Source of the DNA: Sphingomonas sp. J315
GTDB taxonomy: Bacteria > Pseudomonadota > Alphaproteobacteria > Sphingomonadales > Sphingomonadaceae
Reading direction: 5' to 3'
NCBI RefSeq assembly: GCF_024666595.1
Contig: NZ_CP088296.1
Span: forward strand, 3,090,501-3,154,500
DNA: 64,000 bases
The position numbers were made by a program, and so were the translations under genes. Below the pieces are notes generated by a model, which worked only from the letters and a program-made list of their open reading frames with translations, did no database searches and had not been told where the DNA came from. Positions 54,162 through 63,196 of the stretch are shown in pieces. Positions within the stretch are counted from its first letter, which is position 1, and every line of letters starts with the position of its first letter.

Positions 54162-54900
54162 GCTGCTGCGCTACGGCATCGCGGCGGTCCTGCTGCTCGC
54201 CCCTGCCACTGCCGCCGCTGCAGCGGGCGCGGGGGCCGGCGGCTCGCCTCTGGATCTGGCGGGCGGGTCGATGAGCGGTAAGGCGATCGGCATGGTCGCG
54301 CTGCTCACCGTGCTCAGCCTCGCGCCCGGCATCCTGATGACGGTGACCTCGTTCACCCGCATCGTCGTCGCGCTGTCGCTGCTGCGTACGGGCCTTGGCG
54401 CACAGGGCGTGCCGCCGAACCCGGTGATCATCAGCCTAGCGCTGTTCCTGTCGATGTTCGTGATGACGCCAACTCTGGAGTCGGCATGGACAGCGGGGAT
54501 CAAGCCTTATACCGAAGGCAAGATCAGCGAGGACGTGGCGTTCGAAAAGACCGCCGCGCCGTTCCGCAAGTTCATGCTGAGTCAGGTTCGCGACGACGAT
54601 ATCGCGTTGTTCAACGGTCTTGCCGCCGAACCCGCCAAAACCCGCGCGGAGGTGCCGCTCGGTACGCTGATCCCCGCCTTCATGATCTCCGAACTGCGGC
54701 GCGCGTTCGAAATTGGCTTCCTTCTACTGTTGCCCTTCCTCGTCATCGACCTTGCCGTTGCGGCGGTCCTGATGGCGATGGGCATGATGATGCTGCCACC
54801 AACGACGATTGCCTTGCCGTGCAAGATCATCTTCTTCGTGCTGGTCGATGGCTGGGCACTGGTCGCGGGCAGCCTGATCCGAAGTTTCGGGTCGGGGTAG
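54154..54900 (+). CDS. fliP: Flagellar export gate protein FliP
   Basis: 248 residues: signal peptide, then TVLSLAPGILMTVTSFTRIV, LSLLRTGLGAQGVPPNPVII, TPTLESAWTAGIKPYTEGKI, FMISELRRAFEIGFLLLLPF and MGMMMLPPTTIALPCKIIFF. ATG 54154 overlaps the fliO end by eight bases. Confidence 0.95.
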   Translation: MPKLLRYGIAAVLLLAPATAAAAAGAGAGGSPLDLAGGSMSGKAIGMVALLTVLSLAPGILMTVTSFTRIVVALSLLRTGLGAQGVPPNPVIISLALFLSMFVMTPTLESAWTAGIKPYTEGKISEDVAFEKTAAPFRKFMLSQVRDDDIALFNGLAAEPAKTRAEVPLGTLIPAFMISELRRAFEIGFLLLLPFLVIDLAVAAVLMAMGMMMLPPTTIALPCKIIFFVLVDGWALVAGSLIRSFGSG

Positions 54901-54904
54901 AGTT

Positions 54905-55051
54905 CCTCTCCCTGGAAGGGAGCGGCTAGGGGTGGGTTTGCGGCGGACGAAGCTCGATGCCTCGTCCGCCGCTTTGCCGTCAAGGCACCAAGTCTGTTCG
55001 GCGCGCAGGCGCGCGCAGCCACCCCGACCCCTCCCAGCACGCAGGGAGGGG
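54905..55051. repeat. REP-like composite inverted repeat after fliP
   Basis: Outer arms (TCCCTGGAAGGGAGCGGCTA and the matching GACCCCTCCC...GGGAGGGG) enclose an inner hairpin CGGCGGACGA / TCGTCCGCCG at 54941-54971. Sits between convergent fliP and the PilZ gene; may terminate both. Confidence 0.68.
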
Positions 55052-55058
55052 GATAGAG

Positions 55059-55700
55059 CTAGTCCCGCCGCCCGAACCGGCTCGCGGGATTGATCAGCCA
55101 GGCCGACAGCGTCTCGAACCGCAGCGGGGTCAGGAACTGCAACCCTGCGGCGTCCTCGCGCTGCCAGCGGATCGCGGCGTTGACCGTCCCCAGCTCCGGG
55201 ATGTGGACCGACAGCGTCCCCTGGGTCAGCGGACGGTTGAGTCCCTCGACCCGCATCCCGAGCTGATTGATGTCGCGCAGCGTCGCGGACAGGCGACGCC
55301 CGTCGCATGTCACCAGCACCGCGCATTCGGTCTCCAGCCGCGGCAAGCGGTTGTGCCAGCCCTTTTCCTGTGGCGACGGCTTCAGGATCAGCTCCGCCGG
55401 AACCGGTGACAGAAACCGCAGCCCGCAAGCACCGCCCTGTGCCCAGGCGACTTCGGCCTCAAGCAGTTCGGCCCCGCGCAGCTCCAGTTGCACCTTGTCG
55501 TCACGCGACAGCGGCAACGCGCATTCGACGCGCGCGCCATTTTCGGAGATGTTGCGGACGCGGCACACCACGTCACCGCGCGGGGTTACCAGCCGCCCGA
55601 CGAGCAGCGTGGTGACGAGGCGTGTATCGCCGCCGCTGCGGCGGTCATTGACCGCGGCGGAATCGGCTTCCCAGGATTGCGGACTGTCGCTGTACATCAT
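55059..55700 (-). CDS. PilZ-domain protein of the motility operon (two PilZ repeats)
   Basis: 213 residues, similar in layout to the PilZ protein at 7370. First module: DRRSGGDTRLVTTLLVGRL with Arg cluster, and RNISENGARVECALPLS fitting (D/N)xSxxG. Second: LPRLETECAVLVTCDGRRLS and RDINQLGMRVEG, where the Ser position is Asn/Gln. Overlaps fliL by four bases, so it is made with the motor proteins and could act as a cyclic di-GMP brake on them. Confidence 0.82.
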   Translation of the reverse strand: MMYSDSPQSWEADSAAVNDRRSGGDTRLVTTLLVGRLVTPRGDVVCRVRNISENGARVECALPLSRDDKVQLELRGAELLEAEVAWAQGGACGLRFLSPVPAELILKPSPQEKGWHNRLPRLETECAVLVTCDGRRLSATLRDINQLGMRVEGLNRPLTQGTLSVHIPELGTVNAAIRWQREDAAGLQFLTPLRFETLSAWLINPASRFGRRD

Positions 55701-56146
55701 GCCGGCTCCGCCTTGGTGATCGCGACCTTGCGGATCTTGCCCGGGCCGACTGCTTCGCGCGCGGCTTCGATGACGACGCGCCGGAAATTGTCCAGATCGG
55801 GCAGCATGCCGTCGGCGCCCGCAGCCAGGGGAACCTTGAAGGTGCGCAGGTTGATCGCATGCTGCAGGAAGGGGAGGCGTGCGGTTACCGCCTCGGCCTC
55901 GCCCTCGCCGACTTCGAGCTGGACCTCGAACGTCGCATAGCCCGACAGCTTGCCGTCCTTCAGAACGAGCGGTGCGGTCATCGGCGGCAGCGCGACGAAC
56001 GTGCCCGGCTCTTCCACTACCGGCTCCGGCTTGGCCGTGGTCGCCCCGGCCGGGGTGCCGAGAAGAAAGTTGGTGGCATAGCCGCTTCCGGCGCCGATCG
56101 CGCCGCCCGTGATCAACAGGACGAGGGGGAACAGGATCTTCTTCAT
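55697..56146 (-). CDS. fliL: Flagellar basal body-associated protein FliL
   Basis: 149 residues: one N-terminal helix (KILFPLVLLITGGAIGAGSG), Pro-rich linker, and a periplasmic FliL domain (YATFEVQLEVGEGEAEAVTA, ARLPFLQHAINLRTFKVPL). Stabilises stators around the motor. Between motB (10 bases) and the PilZ gene. Confidence 0.83.
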   Translation of the reverse strand: MKKILFPLVLLITGGAIGAGSGYATNFLLGTPAGATTAKPEPVVEEPGTFVALPPMTAPLVLKDGKLSGYATFEVQLEVGEGEAEAVTARLPFLQHAINLRTFKVPLAAGADGMLPDLDNFRRVVIEAAREAVGPGKIRKVAITKAEPA

Positions 56147-56156
56147 TGTCCTCGGC

Positions 56157-57008
56157 TCACAGCTTGAAACTTGAATCGGCAGGGGTGGCGGGGGACTCGC
56201 CCTTGACGATGATCGTGATGCGGCGGTTTTCGGCGCGACCTGGCTCCCCCGGATAGATGGGCTGGCTTGCGCCGCGCGCCATCACGCCCGCGATGCGGTC
56301 TGCGGTGATCCCGCCGCCGAGCAGCACCGTGCGCGCCGCCAGCGCACGCTCGCCCGACAGCCGCCAATTGGCCTCATTGTCGCCGCCTGCGCCGTCGGTA
56401 TGCCCCTCGATCGTCAGCCGAGCGCCGGACTTGACCAGCTTGTCGGCGACCGCGCCGAGCTGACGGCGGGCAAAATCGTTGAGCTGGGCGGTGCCCGGGC
56501 GAAACATCGGCTGGCGCACGCTGTCCATCAGCGTGATGCGCAACCCGTCCTCGTCCGACTCGATCTTTTGCTGGGCGCTTTCATCGCTTGCGATGGCGTC
56601 GAGCGAGATGCGCAGTTCCTGCGCAAGCACGCGCATCGTCGCGTCGGGGATCGTCGCGGTGCCGCCGCGCGCGGTGCCGATGCTCTGGGCCTCCATCGCC
56701 GGGACGCCGGCCGCCTTGGCCTGGTCGGCGTTCCTGGCGCGGCCATGCCCGCCCGATCCCGACTGCGCGCCGCCTGCAGCGCTGCCTGCGCTGCCCACCA
56801 TCGGCGGACCGGGCGAGAAATACTCGGCCAGCCCCTTCAGCTTTTCCTTTTCGGGGGTGCTGATCAGCCACAACAGCATGAAGAACGCCATCATCGCGGT
56901 CACGAAATCGGCATAGGCAACTTTCCACGCGCCACCATGATGGCCGCCGACCACCTTCTTGACCTTTCGGATGACGATCGGTCGGGTATTGGGGGCGTAG
57001 CTCGCCAT
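56157..57008 (-). CDS. motB: Stator protein MotB
   Basis: 283 residues. N-terminal helix with the proton-binding Asp in KVAYADFVTAMMAFFMLLWL, then PEKEKLKGLAEYFSPG and a C-terminal OmpA peptidoglycan-binding domain: LTIEGHTDGAGGDNEANWRL, SGERALAARTVLLGGGI, NRRITIIVKGE. Separated from motA by the chemotaxis genes. Confidence 0.95.
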   Translation of the reverse strand: MASYAPNTRPIVIRKVKKVVGGHHGGAWKVAYADFVTAMMAFFMLLWLISTPEKEKLKGLAEYFSPGPPMVGSAGSAAGGAQSGSGGHGRARNADQAKAAGVPAMEAQSIGTARGGTATIPDATMRVLAQELRISLDAIASDESAQQKIESDEDGLRITLMDSVRQPMFRPGTAQLNDFARRQLGAVADKLVKSGARLTIEGHTDGAGGDNEANWRLSGERALAARTVLLGGGITADRIAGVMARGASQPIYPGEPGRAENRRITIIVKGESPATPADSSFKL

Positions 57009-57010
57009 GA

Positions 57011-57328
57011 TCAGTGCGCCGCGTGCAGAGCGGCCTGGAGCCGTTCATGGATCTGGCCGAGCCGAACGGGTGCGATCGCGCTCTGGGTACAGGCGCCCGC
57101 AGCCAGCCGGTCGAGCACCGCAGCGCTTTCCTCGGTACACTGGACCAGCAGGTCGAACGCCTGGAGCTTGTCGAGGTAGCGGTCGACGAAATGCTCGTCG
57201 GAAACCAGCGCCTCGGCAAGTTCCTCGATCAGCACCCGCACATGGCGCAGCTCGCCGGCCACCGCGCCGTGCAGCGCGCTGATCAGCCGGTCTTGGCCGG
57301 TGCCGGGGATCTTGCTCTGGTCGTGCAT
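57011..57328 (-). CDS. Small helical chemotaxis-operon protein, possible CheZ-like phosphatase
   Basis: 105 residues, all helical. ATG 57328 has GAAGGG seven bases upstream. One helix reads YLDKLQAFDLLVQCTEESAA, where FDLLVQ gives D59-x3-Q63, the spacing of the CheZ catalytic pair (DLTGQ) that hydrolyses CheY-phosphate. Otherwise no similarity is recognised, and it is half the length of CheZ. It lies between cheD and motB in an operon with two cheY genes and no other visible phosphatase. Function inferred from motif and context only. Confidence 0.55.
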   Translation of the reverse strand: MHDQSKIPGTGQDRLISALHGAVAGELRHVRVLIEELAEALVSDEHFVDRYLDKLQAFDLLVQCTEESAAVLDRLAAGACTQSAIAPVRLGQIHERLQAALHAAH

Positions 57329-57339
57329 TGCTAAACCCT

Positions 57340-57873
57340 TCAGAAGAGGTCGATTTCGCCGCCATGAGCGGGCATTTTGGGCGGCAGGGTGACGGGCGGC
57401 GGCTCGGCGACATAGGTGCACCGGATCTTCCCGTCATAGGGCCGGAACTCCACCTTGCGCGGCTGTGTGCCGCCAGTGTCATTGAGGCCGATGGCGATCC
57501 CTTCGGTCTGCAGAAAGCGCAGCGCGAAGGCGGCGTTGGCCGTCCCGATCCCGCCCAGGCCGGCGATGATGTTTGCGCCGCCATAGAGGTGCGCGCGCAA
57601 CTGCGACCGTTCCGACCCGGCCTTCATCATCCCGTTGATGAGCAGTTCCATCGCATGCACGCCATAGCGTTGCAGCTCGGACTGGCTGACCTTGTGATCC
57701 GGACTCGGCTCCCCCAGCAGGAAATGATTCATCCCGCCGATGCGTGCACGGGCGTCGTGCAGGCATACGGCGATGCACGATCCCAACAGGGTCGAGATCA
57801 CGGTCTCCGGTTTGGAGATGACCGCAAACTCGCCCTGAATGATCGTGATCTTGCTGGCGGTCGCGACGGTCAT
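57340..57873 (-). CDS. cheD: Chemoreceptor glutamine deamidase CheD
   Basis: 177 residues. Catalytic Cys in STLLGSCIAVCLHDARARIG, His in GGMNHFLL, and HLYGGANIIAGLGGIGTANA. Deamidates receptor Gln residues and may bind CheC/CheX-type partners, which are not seen. Overlaps cheY by four bases. Confidence 0.94.
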   Translation of the reverse strand: MTVATASKITIIQGEFAVISKPETVISTLLGSCIAVCLHDARARIGGMNHFLLGEPSPDHKVSQSELQRYGVHAMELLINGMMKAGSERSQLRAHLYGGANIIAGLGGIGTANAAFALRFLQTEGIAIGLNDTGGTQPRKVEFRPYDGKIRCTYVAEPPPVTLPPKMPAHGGEIDLF

Positions 57874-58259
57874 GTCAGATCGCCGAACACGCGCTCGATC
57901 TTTTCCTTCAGCGCTGCCGGCGCAAAGGGCTTCACGAGATAATTGTTGACCCCCAATGCCGCCGCCTTCGCCACGACCTCACGGTCGGACGATCCGGTGA
58001 GCATGATGAACACGGTCTTGGCGAGGACCGCGTCGTTGCGGACGGTCTCGAGGAATTCGAGGCCGTCCATCTCGGGCATGTTATAGTCCGAGATGATGAG
58101 GTGAACGCGATCGGCGCGCATCGCGGACAGCGCTTCGGGCGCGGTCCCCTTGTCGCGGATGTCCTTGAACCCAAAATCCTGAAGGGCGCGACGAATCATC
58201 GCGCGCATACTCGTCTGGTCGTCAACGACCATGACTCGGATAGCTGACGCGGCGGGCAT
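57870..58259 (-). CDS. cheY: CheY-type response regulator
   Basis: 129-residue lone receiver: VMVVDDQTSMRAMIRRALQD, phospho-acceptor Asp in LIISDYNMPEMDGLEFLE, Thr in VFIMLTGSSDREVV and Lys in NYLVKPFAPAALK. Probably the motor-binding CheY of the operon. Abuts cheB. Confidence 0.93.
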   Translation of the reverse strand: MPAASAIRVMVVDDQTSMRAMIRRALQDFGFKDIRDKGTAPEALSAMRADRVHLIISDYNMPEMDGLEFLETVRNDAVLAKTVFIMLTGSSDREVVAKAAALGVNNYLVKPFAPAALKEKIERVFGDLT

Positions 58260-59312
58260 TTAACGCTCCTGATGCTTGCCGCGCGAAGCGGCGAGGATGG
58301 CACCTGCCATAGAGGACAGGCTGGTTTCGGTTTCGACTGCGCCGGTCAGGAGCGCCGCACGCGGCATTCCCCACACGACGCAATCGTCTCGGGACTGGCC
58401 AAAGGTGCGCGCACCGGCCTGGCGCATCGCCAGCATGCCGTTCGCGCCATCGCTGCCCATGCCGGTCAGGATCGCGGCGACCGCCGACCTGCCCAGCTTG
58501 GCAACCGAATCGAACAGCATGTCCACCGACGGGCGGTGGCCGTTGACCGGATCGGCTGCGACCAGCTTGATGCGGCCGCGTGTGCCGCCGTCGAGCACCA
58601 TGTGATGCGACCCGCCCGGCGCGATATAAACCGTGCCGCGCTGGAGCTGCGCACCGTCGGTAGCCTCGACCACCCGCACCGCGCAGCCGCGGTCAAGCCG
58701 GGCGGCGAAGCTGGCGGTGAATGCAGCCGGCATATGCTGGACGACGAGCACCGGCGGGCAGTCCTGCGGCAGTTCGCCCAGAACGTGGAACAGCGCTTCT
58801 ACGCCCCCGGTCGAAGCGCCGATCGCAATCACGACATCGCGGAACGGCGGCTGGCCCGGGGCCGGGGCAGGGGGCTGGCGCGTCGCGGCGGGCGCGGGCT
58901 GGCCGCGGCGCGCTTGCGAGCGTGCGGCACCCTTCACCGTCGCGCGCAGTTGCTCCGCGCCCAGCGCCAACTCGACCGGGCCGCCCGCTGGCTTGGCGAT
59001 GCAGTCGACCGCGCCGAGGCGCAGTGCCTCGATCGTGACCTCGGCACCCGCCGCCGTCAGGGACGAGCACATGACAACCGGCATCGGGCGCAGCCGCATG
59101 ATCCGCTCAAGGAACGACAGTCCGTCCATCCCCGGCATTTCGACGTCCAGTGTCAGCACGTCGGGGTTGAGCTCCTTGATCATCTCACGCGCCGTGTGCG
59201 GCTCGGGGGCCGCCCCGATCACCTCGATCTCGGGGTCACCGGACAGGATGCGCGTCAATGCCGCCCGCATCGACGCGCTGTCGTCGACGATCAGTGCACG
59301 GACCCGGTTCAT
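58260..59312 (-). CDS. cheB: Chemotaxis methylesterase CheB
   Basis: 350 residues: receiver domain (LIVDDSASMRAALTRIL, Asp in TLDVEMPGMDGLSFLERI), Pro/Ala-rich linker, and a methylesterase domain with the catalytic triad in IGASTGGVEALFHVLGEL (Ser), VQHMPAAFTASFA (His) and GMGSDGANGMLAMRQAGA (Asp). Overlaps cheR. Confidence 0.96.
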   Translation of the reverse strand: MNRVRALIVDDSASMRAALTRILSGDPEIEVIGAAPEPHTAREMIKELNPDVLTLDVEMPGMDGLSFLERIMRLRPMPVVMCSSLTAAGAEVTIEALRLGAVDCIAKPAGGPVELALGAEQLRATVKGAARSQARRGQPAPAATRQPPAPAPGQPPFRDVVIAIGASTGGVEALFHVLGELPQDCPPVLVVQHMPAAFTASFAARLDRGCAVRVVEATDGAQLQRGTVYIAPGGSHHMVLDGGTRGRIKLVAADPVNGHRPSVDMLFDSVAKLGRSAVAAILTGMGSDGANGMLAMRQAGARTFGQSRDDCVVWGMPRAALLTGAVETETSLSSMAGAILAASRGKHQER

Positions 59313-60187
59313 GCGGCACCGTCCGTGCGCTGATAGATCGTGTTGCCACAGCTTTTCATCCGCGCCACCGCCGGGCCGATCAGCCGCTCGCTGTGACCGA
59401 TGTACAAATAGCCGCCGGGCTTGAGCAGCTCGACCAGGCGCGCCTCAAGCTCCGCCTTCGCAGTATCGTCGAAATAGATCATCACGTTGCGGCAAAAAAT
59501 AGCATCGTAGCGCTGCCGCATCGGCCATTCGCCGAACAGGTTGAGCACCCGCGCCGTCACCAGCGCACGCGCCGCCTCTGCCATGCGATAGCCGCTGCCT
59601 TCGGGCACCATCCACGCCTTGCGATAGGCTTCGGGTACGCCGTCCACGCCCTGCGCGGCATAGAAGCCTTCGGCACAGGCGTTGACTACCGGCTCCGAGA
59701 TATCCGTCGCCAGCAGACGGATGTCGCGGTTGCGCATCCATTCCGCCTGGGCACGGTCGGTGCCCATCAGCGTCATGGCCAGCGTATAGACTTCCTCGCC
59801 GCTCGAGCAGCCGGCCGACCAGATCCGCACGGGCGCGCGGCTCGGATCGCTCTTCAGCTTCGGCACCAGCACATCGCGCAGATGGTCGAAGTGATGGCTC
59901 TCACGGAAGAAATGCGTGTGGTTCGTCGTCAGCGCCGTCACCAGCAGCCGCAGTTCCTCCGCATCCTTCTCGGCAAAGGCGATATAGTCCTTGAACGACG
60001 CCAGTCCGCGTTCGCGAAGGCGGCGCGACAGGCGCGAGTGCACCAGCACCTTCTTCGTCGATGGCAGGCTGATGCGTGCCTCGGTCATCATGATCCGCGC
60101 GATTGCCGCGAACTCGCTGTCGCCCAGCGGCGGAGCACCGTCGGACAGCAGCGGGTTCATGGGCGCAGGCGCCAGCGACGTGCTCAT
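59309..60187 (-). CDS. cheR: Chemoreceptor methyltransferase CheR
   Basis: 292 residues from ATG 60187. N-terminal helical domain with LSRRLRERGLASFKDYIAF, TTNHTHFFRESHHFDHL, then the SAM domain RIWSAGCSSGEEVYTLAMTL, IRLLATDISEPVVNACAEG, DAIFCRNVMIYFD, PGGYLYIGHSE. Starts one base after the cheW stop. Confidence 0.95.
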   Translation of the reverse strand: MSTSLAPAPMNPLLSDGAPPLGDSEFAAIARIMMTEARISLPSTKKVLVHSRLSRRLRERGLASFKDYIAFAEKDAEELRLLVTALTTNHTHFFRESHHFDHLRDVLVPKLKSDPSRAPVRIWSAGCSSGEEVYTLAMTLMGTDRAQAEWMRNRDIRLLATDISEPVVNACAEGFYAAQGVDGVPEAYRKAWMVPEGSGYRMAEAARALVTARVLNLFGEWPMRQRYDAIFCRNVMIYFDDTAKAELEARLVELLKPGGYLYIGHSERLIGPAVARMKSCGNTIYQRTDGAA

Positions 60188-60188
60188 A

Positions 60189-60680
60189 TCAGGCAGCCAG
60201 GTCCAGGTGACGGGTGATCGACAGCGCGTCGAGATCGAGCAGCAGCACCATCTGGGCGCTCGGCTCGCTTCCATCGCGGGCGCGGGCGGTGATCTGGACC
60301 AGGCCCGAGATCACGTTCGATTCCTGCAGTTCGACATCGGGTGCCGCCTGAATCGCGCTTTCCTGGATCGCGACGATGTCATCGACCTCGTCCACCAGGA
60401 ATCCGGCCTGCTTGCCCGCGATGTTGACGACCAGCACGCACGAACGCGCGTGGATCTCGCTCGGGGTCCAGCCGAGGCGCTCGGCAAGACCGACCACCGG
60501 CACCACGGTGCCGCGCAGGTTGGTGACGCCCAGGATGTAGCCGGGAACGCCGGGCAGCGGCGTCGGCTCGGCCCATTCGCGGATTTCGATCAGCGAGCGC
60601 ATGTCGATGCCGAACGCGCGGTTGCCCAGGGTGAAGGTGACGATCTTGATCTCGTCGGCAGGGGTTTCTTGGTCGTTCAT
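60189..60680 (-). CDS. cheW: Chemotaxis coupling protein CheW
   Basis: 163 residues, single CheW domain: FTLGNRAFGIDMRSLIEIRE, LPGVPGYILGVTNLRGTVVP, VVGLAERLGWTP, and GFLVDEVDDIVAIQESAIQ. Couples receptors to CheA. Overlaps cheA by four bases. Confidence 0.95.
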   Translation of the reverse strand: MNDQETPADEIKIVTFTLGNRAFGIDMRSLIEIREWAEPTPLPGVPGYILGVTNLRGTVVPVVGLAERLGWTPSEIHARSCVLVVNIAGKQAGFLVDEVDDIVAIQESAIQAAPDVELQESNVISGLVQITARARDGSEPSAQMVLLLDLDALSITRHLDLAA

Positions 60681-62834
60681 GCTGCGAGTCCTCTCAGGAG
60701 GTTGCGGGTCTGGCCGGCCGGGGCGACGAGCGCCTCGACGTCGAGGATGAGTGCGATCGAACCGTCACCCAGGATGGTGGCGCCGCCCAGACCGCGGATC
60801 GGGTGGAGATTCTGTTCGAGGCTCTTGATCACCACCTCGCGGCGGTCGTCGATCGTGTCGACGAGCAGGCCGACGCGGCCGGCGCTCTCGCTCTCGACGA
60901 TGATGACCAGGCTTTCGTGCACCGGTCGATCTTCGTTGGCGTGCAGCCCGAACACCTGGGTCAGGCGGCGCACCGGGAGATAGTCGCCACGGATCTCGAT
61001 CACTTCGCTGCCCGGCGTGGTCGCGCTGACCTGGCCCGGCTCGGGGCGGATTGCCTCGATCACGGTGGCGAGCGGGAGCACGAAGCGCTGTCCGGCAAGG
61101 CGAACGACCATGCCGTCGAGGATTGCGAGGGTCAGCGGGAGGACCAGCGTAAAGCTGGTTCCCTTGCCCGGAACCGAAGCGATCTCGACCCGGCCACCCA
61201 GCGCCTCGACGTTCGAGCGGACAACGTCCATGCCCACGCCGCGACCCGAAATGTTCGAGATCGTCGCCGCGGTGGAGAAACCGGGGGCGCAGATCAGCTG
61301 ATCGATTTCCTCGTCGGTCAGTACCGCATCGGGGGGGACAATACCCTTTTCGATTGCCTTGGCGCGGACCCGGGCGCGATCGATGCCCTTGCCGTCGTCT
61401 GACACGGTGACGATGATCCGAGCACCCTTCTGTTCGGCGGACAGGACGATCGTACCCTGGGCCGACTTGCCGGCGCGCAGACGCTCCTCCGTGCTTTCCA
61501 GCCCGTGATCGACCGCGTTGCGGATGAGGTGCGTCAACGGGTCGCCGATCTTCTCGATCACGCCCTTGTCGACTTCGGTCATCTCGCCGAACGTCTGCAA
61601 ATTCACCTGCTTGCCGGTCTCGGCCATCAGGTCGCGCAGCATCCGCGGCACGCGGCTGAACGCCTGTTTGATCGGCTGCGCGCGCAGGCTCATCACATTG
61701 TCCTGAATCTCGCGCGTCAGACGGGCGAGTTCGGGCAGTTCGACCCGCTCCTGATCCTTCGCGCTCAAGCGATCGGACAGGATCGAGTTGCGGATGACCA
61801 GCTCACCGACCAGGTTGAGCAGCATGTCGAGCTTGACCAGGTCGACGCGGATCGTCTGCGAGCCCGAGTCCCCGGCGGGCGGGGGGCGCGGCGGGCACGA
61901 CGGCCAGCGTCGGCGCAGCGGCGGTGGCGGCAGCGACCTGCTCGATCAGCGCGCGCGCATCGTCCAGTCGCTCGGTGCGGGCTTCGACCTGCGGAGCAGC
62001 CTCGACCATGGGCGGCTCGACCCGCGAGATCGCGATGTGCGAATCCGGTGCGACAAAGTCGAACGCATCGTTGATACGGGCTTCCTCGGTCCAGCCGGGC
62101 AGCTCGATCGTCCAGCGCAGATAGGCCATTTCGGGGTCGAGGTCGCGCAGGCTGGGCAGCGCGCTGCTGTCCACGCCGACGACGCGGCCGCCATTGTCCT
62201 CGAGTTCGCGGATGACCAGGATCGGCTCGGCACCAGCGGCCATCGCGTCGCGCGACGGGCCGAATTCGACGCGCCAAACGGCTTCGGCCGCGGCGGCTTC
62301 CGGCGTGGCCGGGGCTTCCTCGGCAGCATCGAAGTCGAAGTCGAGCGCAACCGCGACGGGCTCGAAGCCGAACGGATCGACATCCATCGGCGCGGCCTCG
62401 ACGACGGGCGCAACTTCGACCGGCGCGGGCGCGGTCGCGGCGGGCGCGGCCTCACCATCGAGGATCGCCTGGATCGCATCCAGCGACGCAGCGTCATCGG
62501 GCAGCGGCACCGTGCCCTGCGACGCACCGACATGGTCGGACAGGACATCGAGCGCCGACAGCATCACGCCGACGGTTCCCGGGGTCGGGTCGATCCGGCC
62601 CGCGCGCACTTCGTCGAGCAGGTTTTCGAATTTGTGCGCAAAGGCGGTCAGCGCGACATGGCCGAATGCACCCGCGCCACCCTTGATCGAGTGGACCGCG
62701 CGGAACACCGCCGCGATCGTGCCGGGCGACACGTCGCCCGCCTGCATCGCCGACAGCCCCTGTTCGGCGGCAGCCAGCCCCTCGGCGCATTCTTCAAAGA
62801 AGATCGCCTGGATATCGTCCATATCGTCGCTCAT
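60677..62834 (-). pseudogene. cheA: Chemotaxis histidine kinase CheA, frameshifted
   Basis: About 718 residues once joined. First frame: HPt domain with phosphorylated His in VFRAVHSIKGGAGAFGH, then a long acidic/Ala-rich linker. Second frame: dimerisation and kinase core (LDMLLNLVGELVIRNSILSD, DPLTHLIRNAVDHGLEST, IIVTVSDDGKGID, GFSTAATISNISGRGVGMDV) and a CheW-like domain (GQRFVLPLATVIEAI). The frames join if one base is removed from the G run 61881-61886, giving PPPAGDSGSQTIRVDLVKLD. As written, the HPt part and kinase part would be separate polypeptides. Confidence 0.93.
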
Positions 62835-63196
62835 GGGCAGACGCGGCGGATCGCCGCTCCCAGCTTTTCGGCCTCGAACGGCTTGGTGATCCAGCCGGTG
62901 GCTCCGGCTGAGCGGGCGCGTGCCTTCTTCTCGTCCGAGAATTCGGTCGAGAGGACCAGGATCGGCGTGCCACGGAATTCGGGCAGGCCACGCACCGCTT
63001 CGATCAGCTCGAAGCCGTCCATTTCGGGCATGTTGATGTCGGTGATGAGCAGGTCGGGCTTGACCTCCTGCATCCGCTCCAGACCGTGGCGACCATCGTT
63101 GGCGGCCTCGATCTTGAACCCCTGTGCGCTGAGCGATGCCTTGAGCAGCATGCGCATGCTGGCGGAATCGTCGACGGTAAGAATCAGCTTGCTCAC
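62831..63196 (-). CDS. CheY-type response regulator, second copy
   Basis: 121-residue receiver: ILTVDDSASMRMLLKASLSA, Asp in LLITDINMPEMDGFELIEAV, Thr/Ser in ILVLSTEFSD, Lys in GWITKPFEAEKLG. Upstream of cheA, overlapping it by four bases. May be a phosphate sink or act with the other CheY. Confidence 0.92.
   Translation of the reverse strand: MSKLILTVDDSASMRMLLKASLSAQGFKIEAANDGRHGLERMQEVKPDLLITDINMPEMDGFELIEAVRGLPEFRGTPILVLSTEFSDEKKARARSAGATGWITKPFEAEKLGAAIRRVCP

Noticed and set aside
61881..61886. Programmed ribosomal frameshift as the explanation for cheA and the other split genes
   Set aside because: The runs are short and lack the A/G slippery pattern seen in the transposase, directions differ between genes, and no such control is known for these families.
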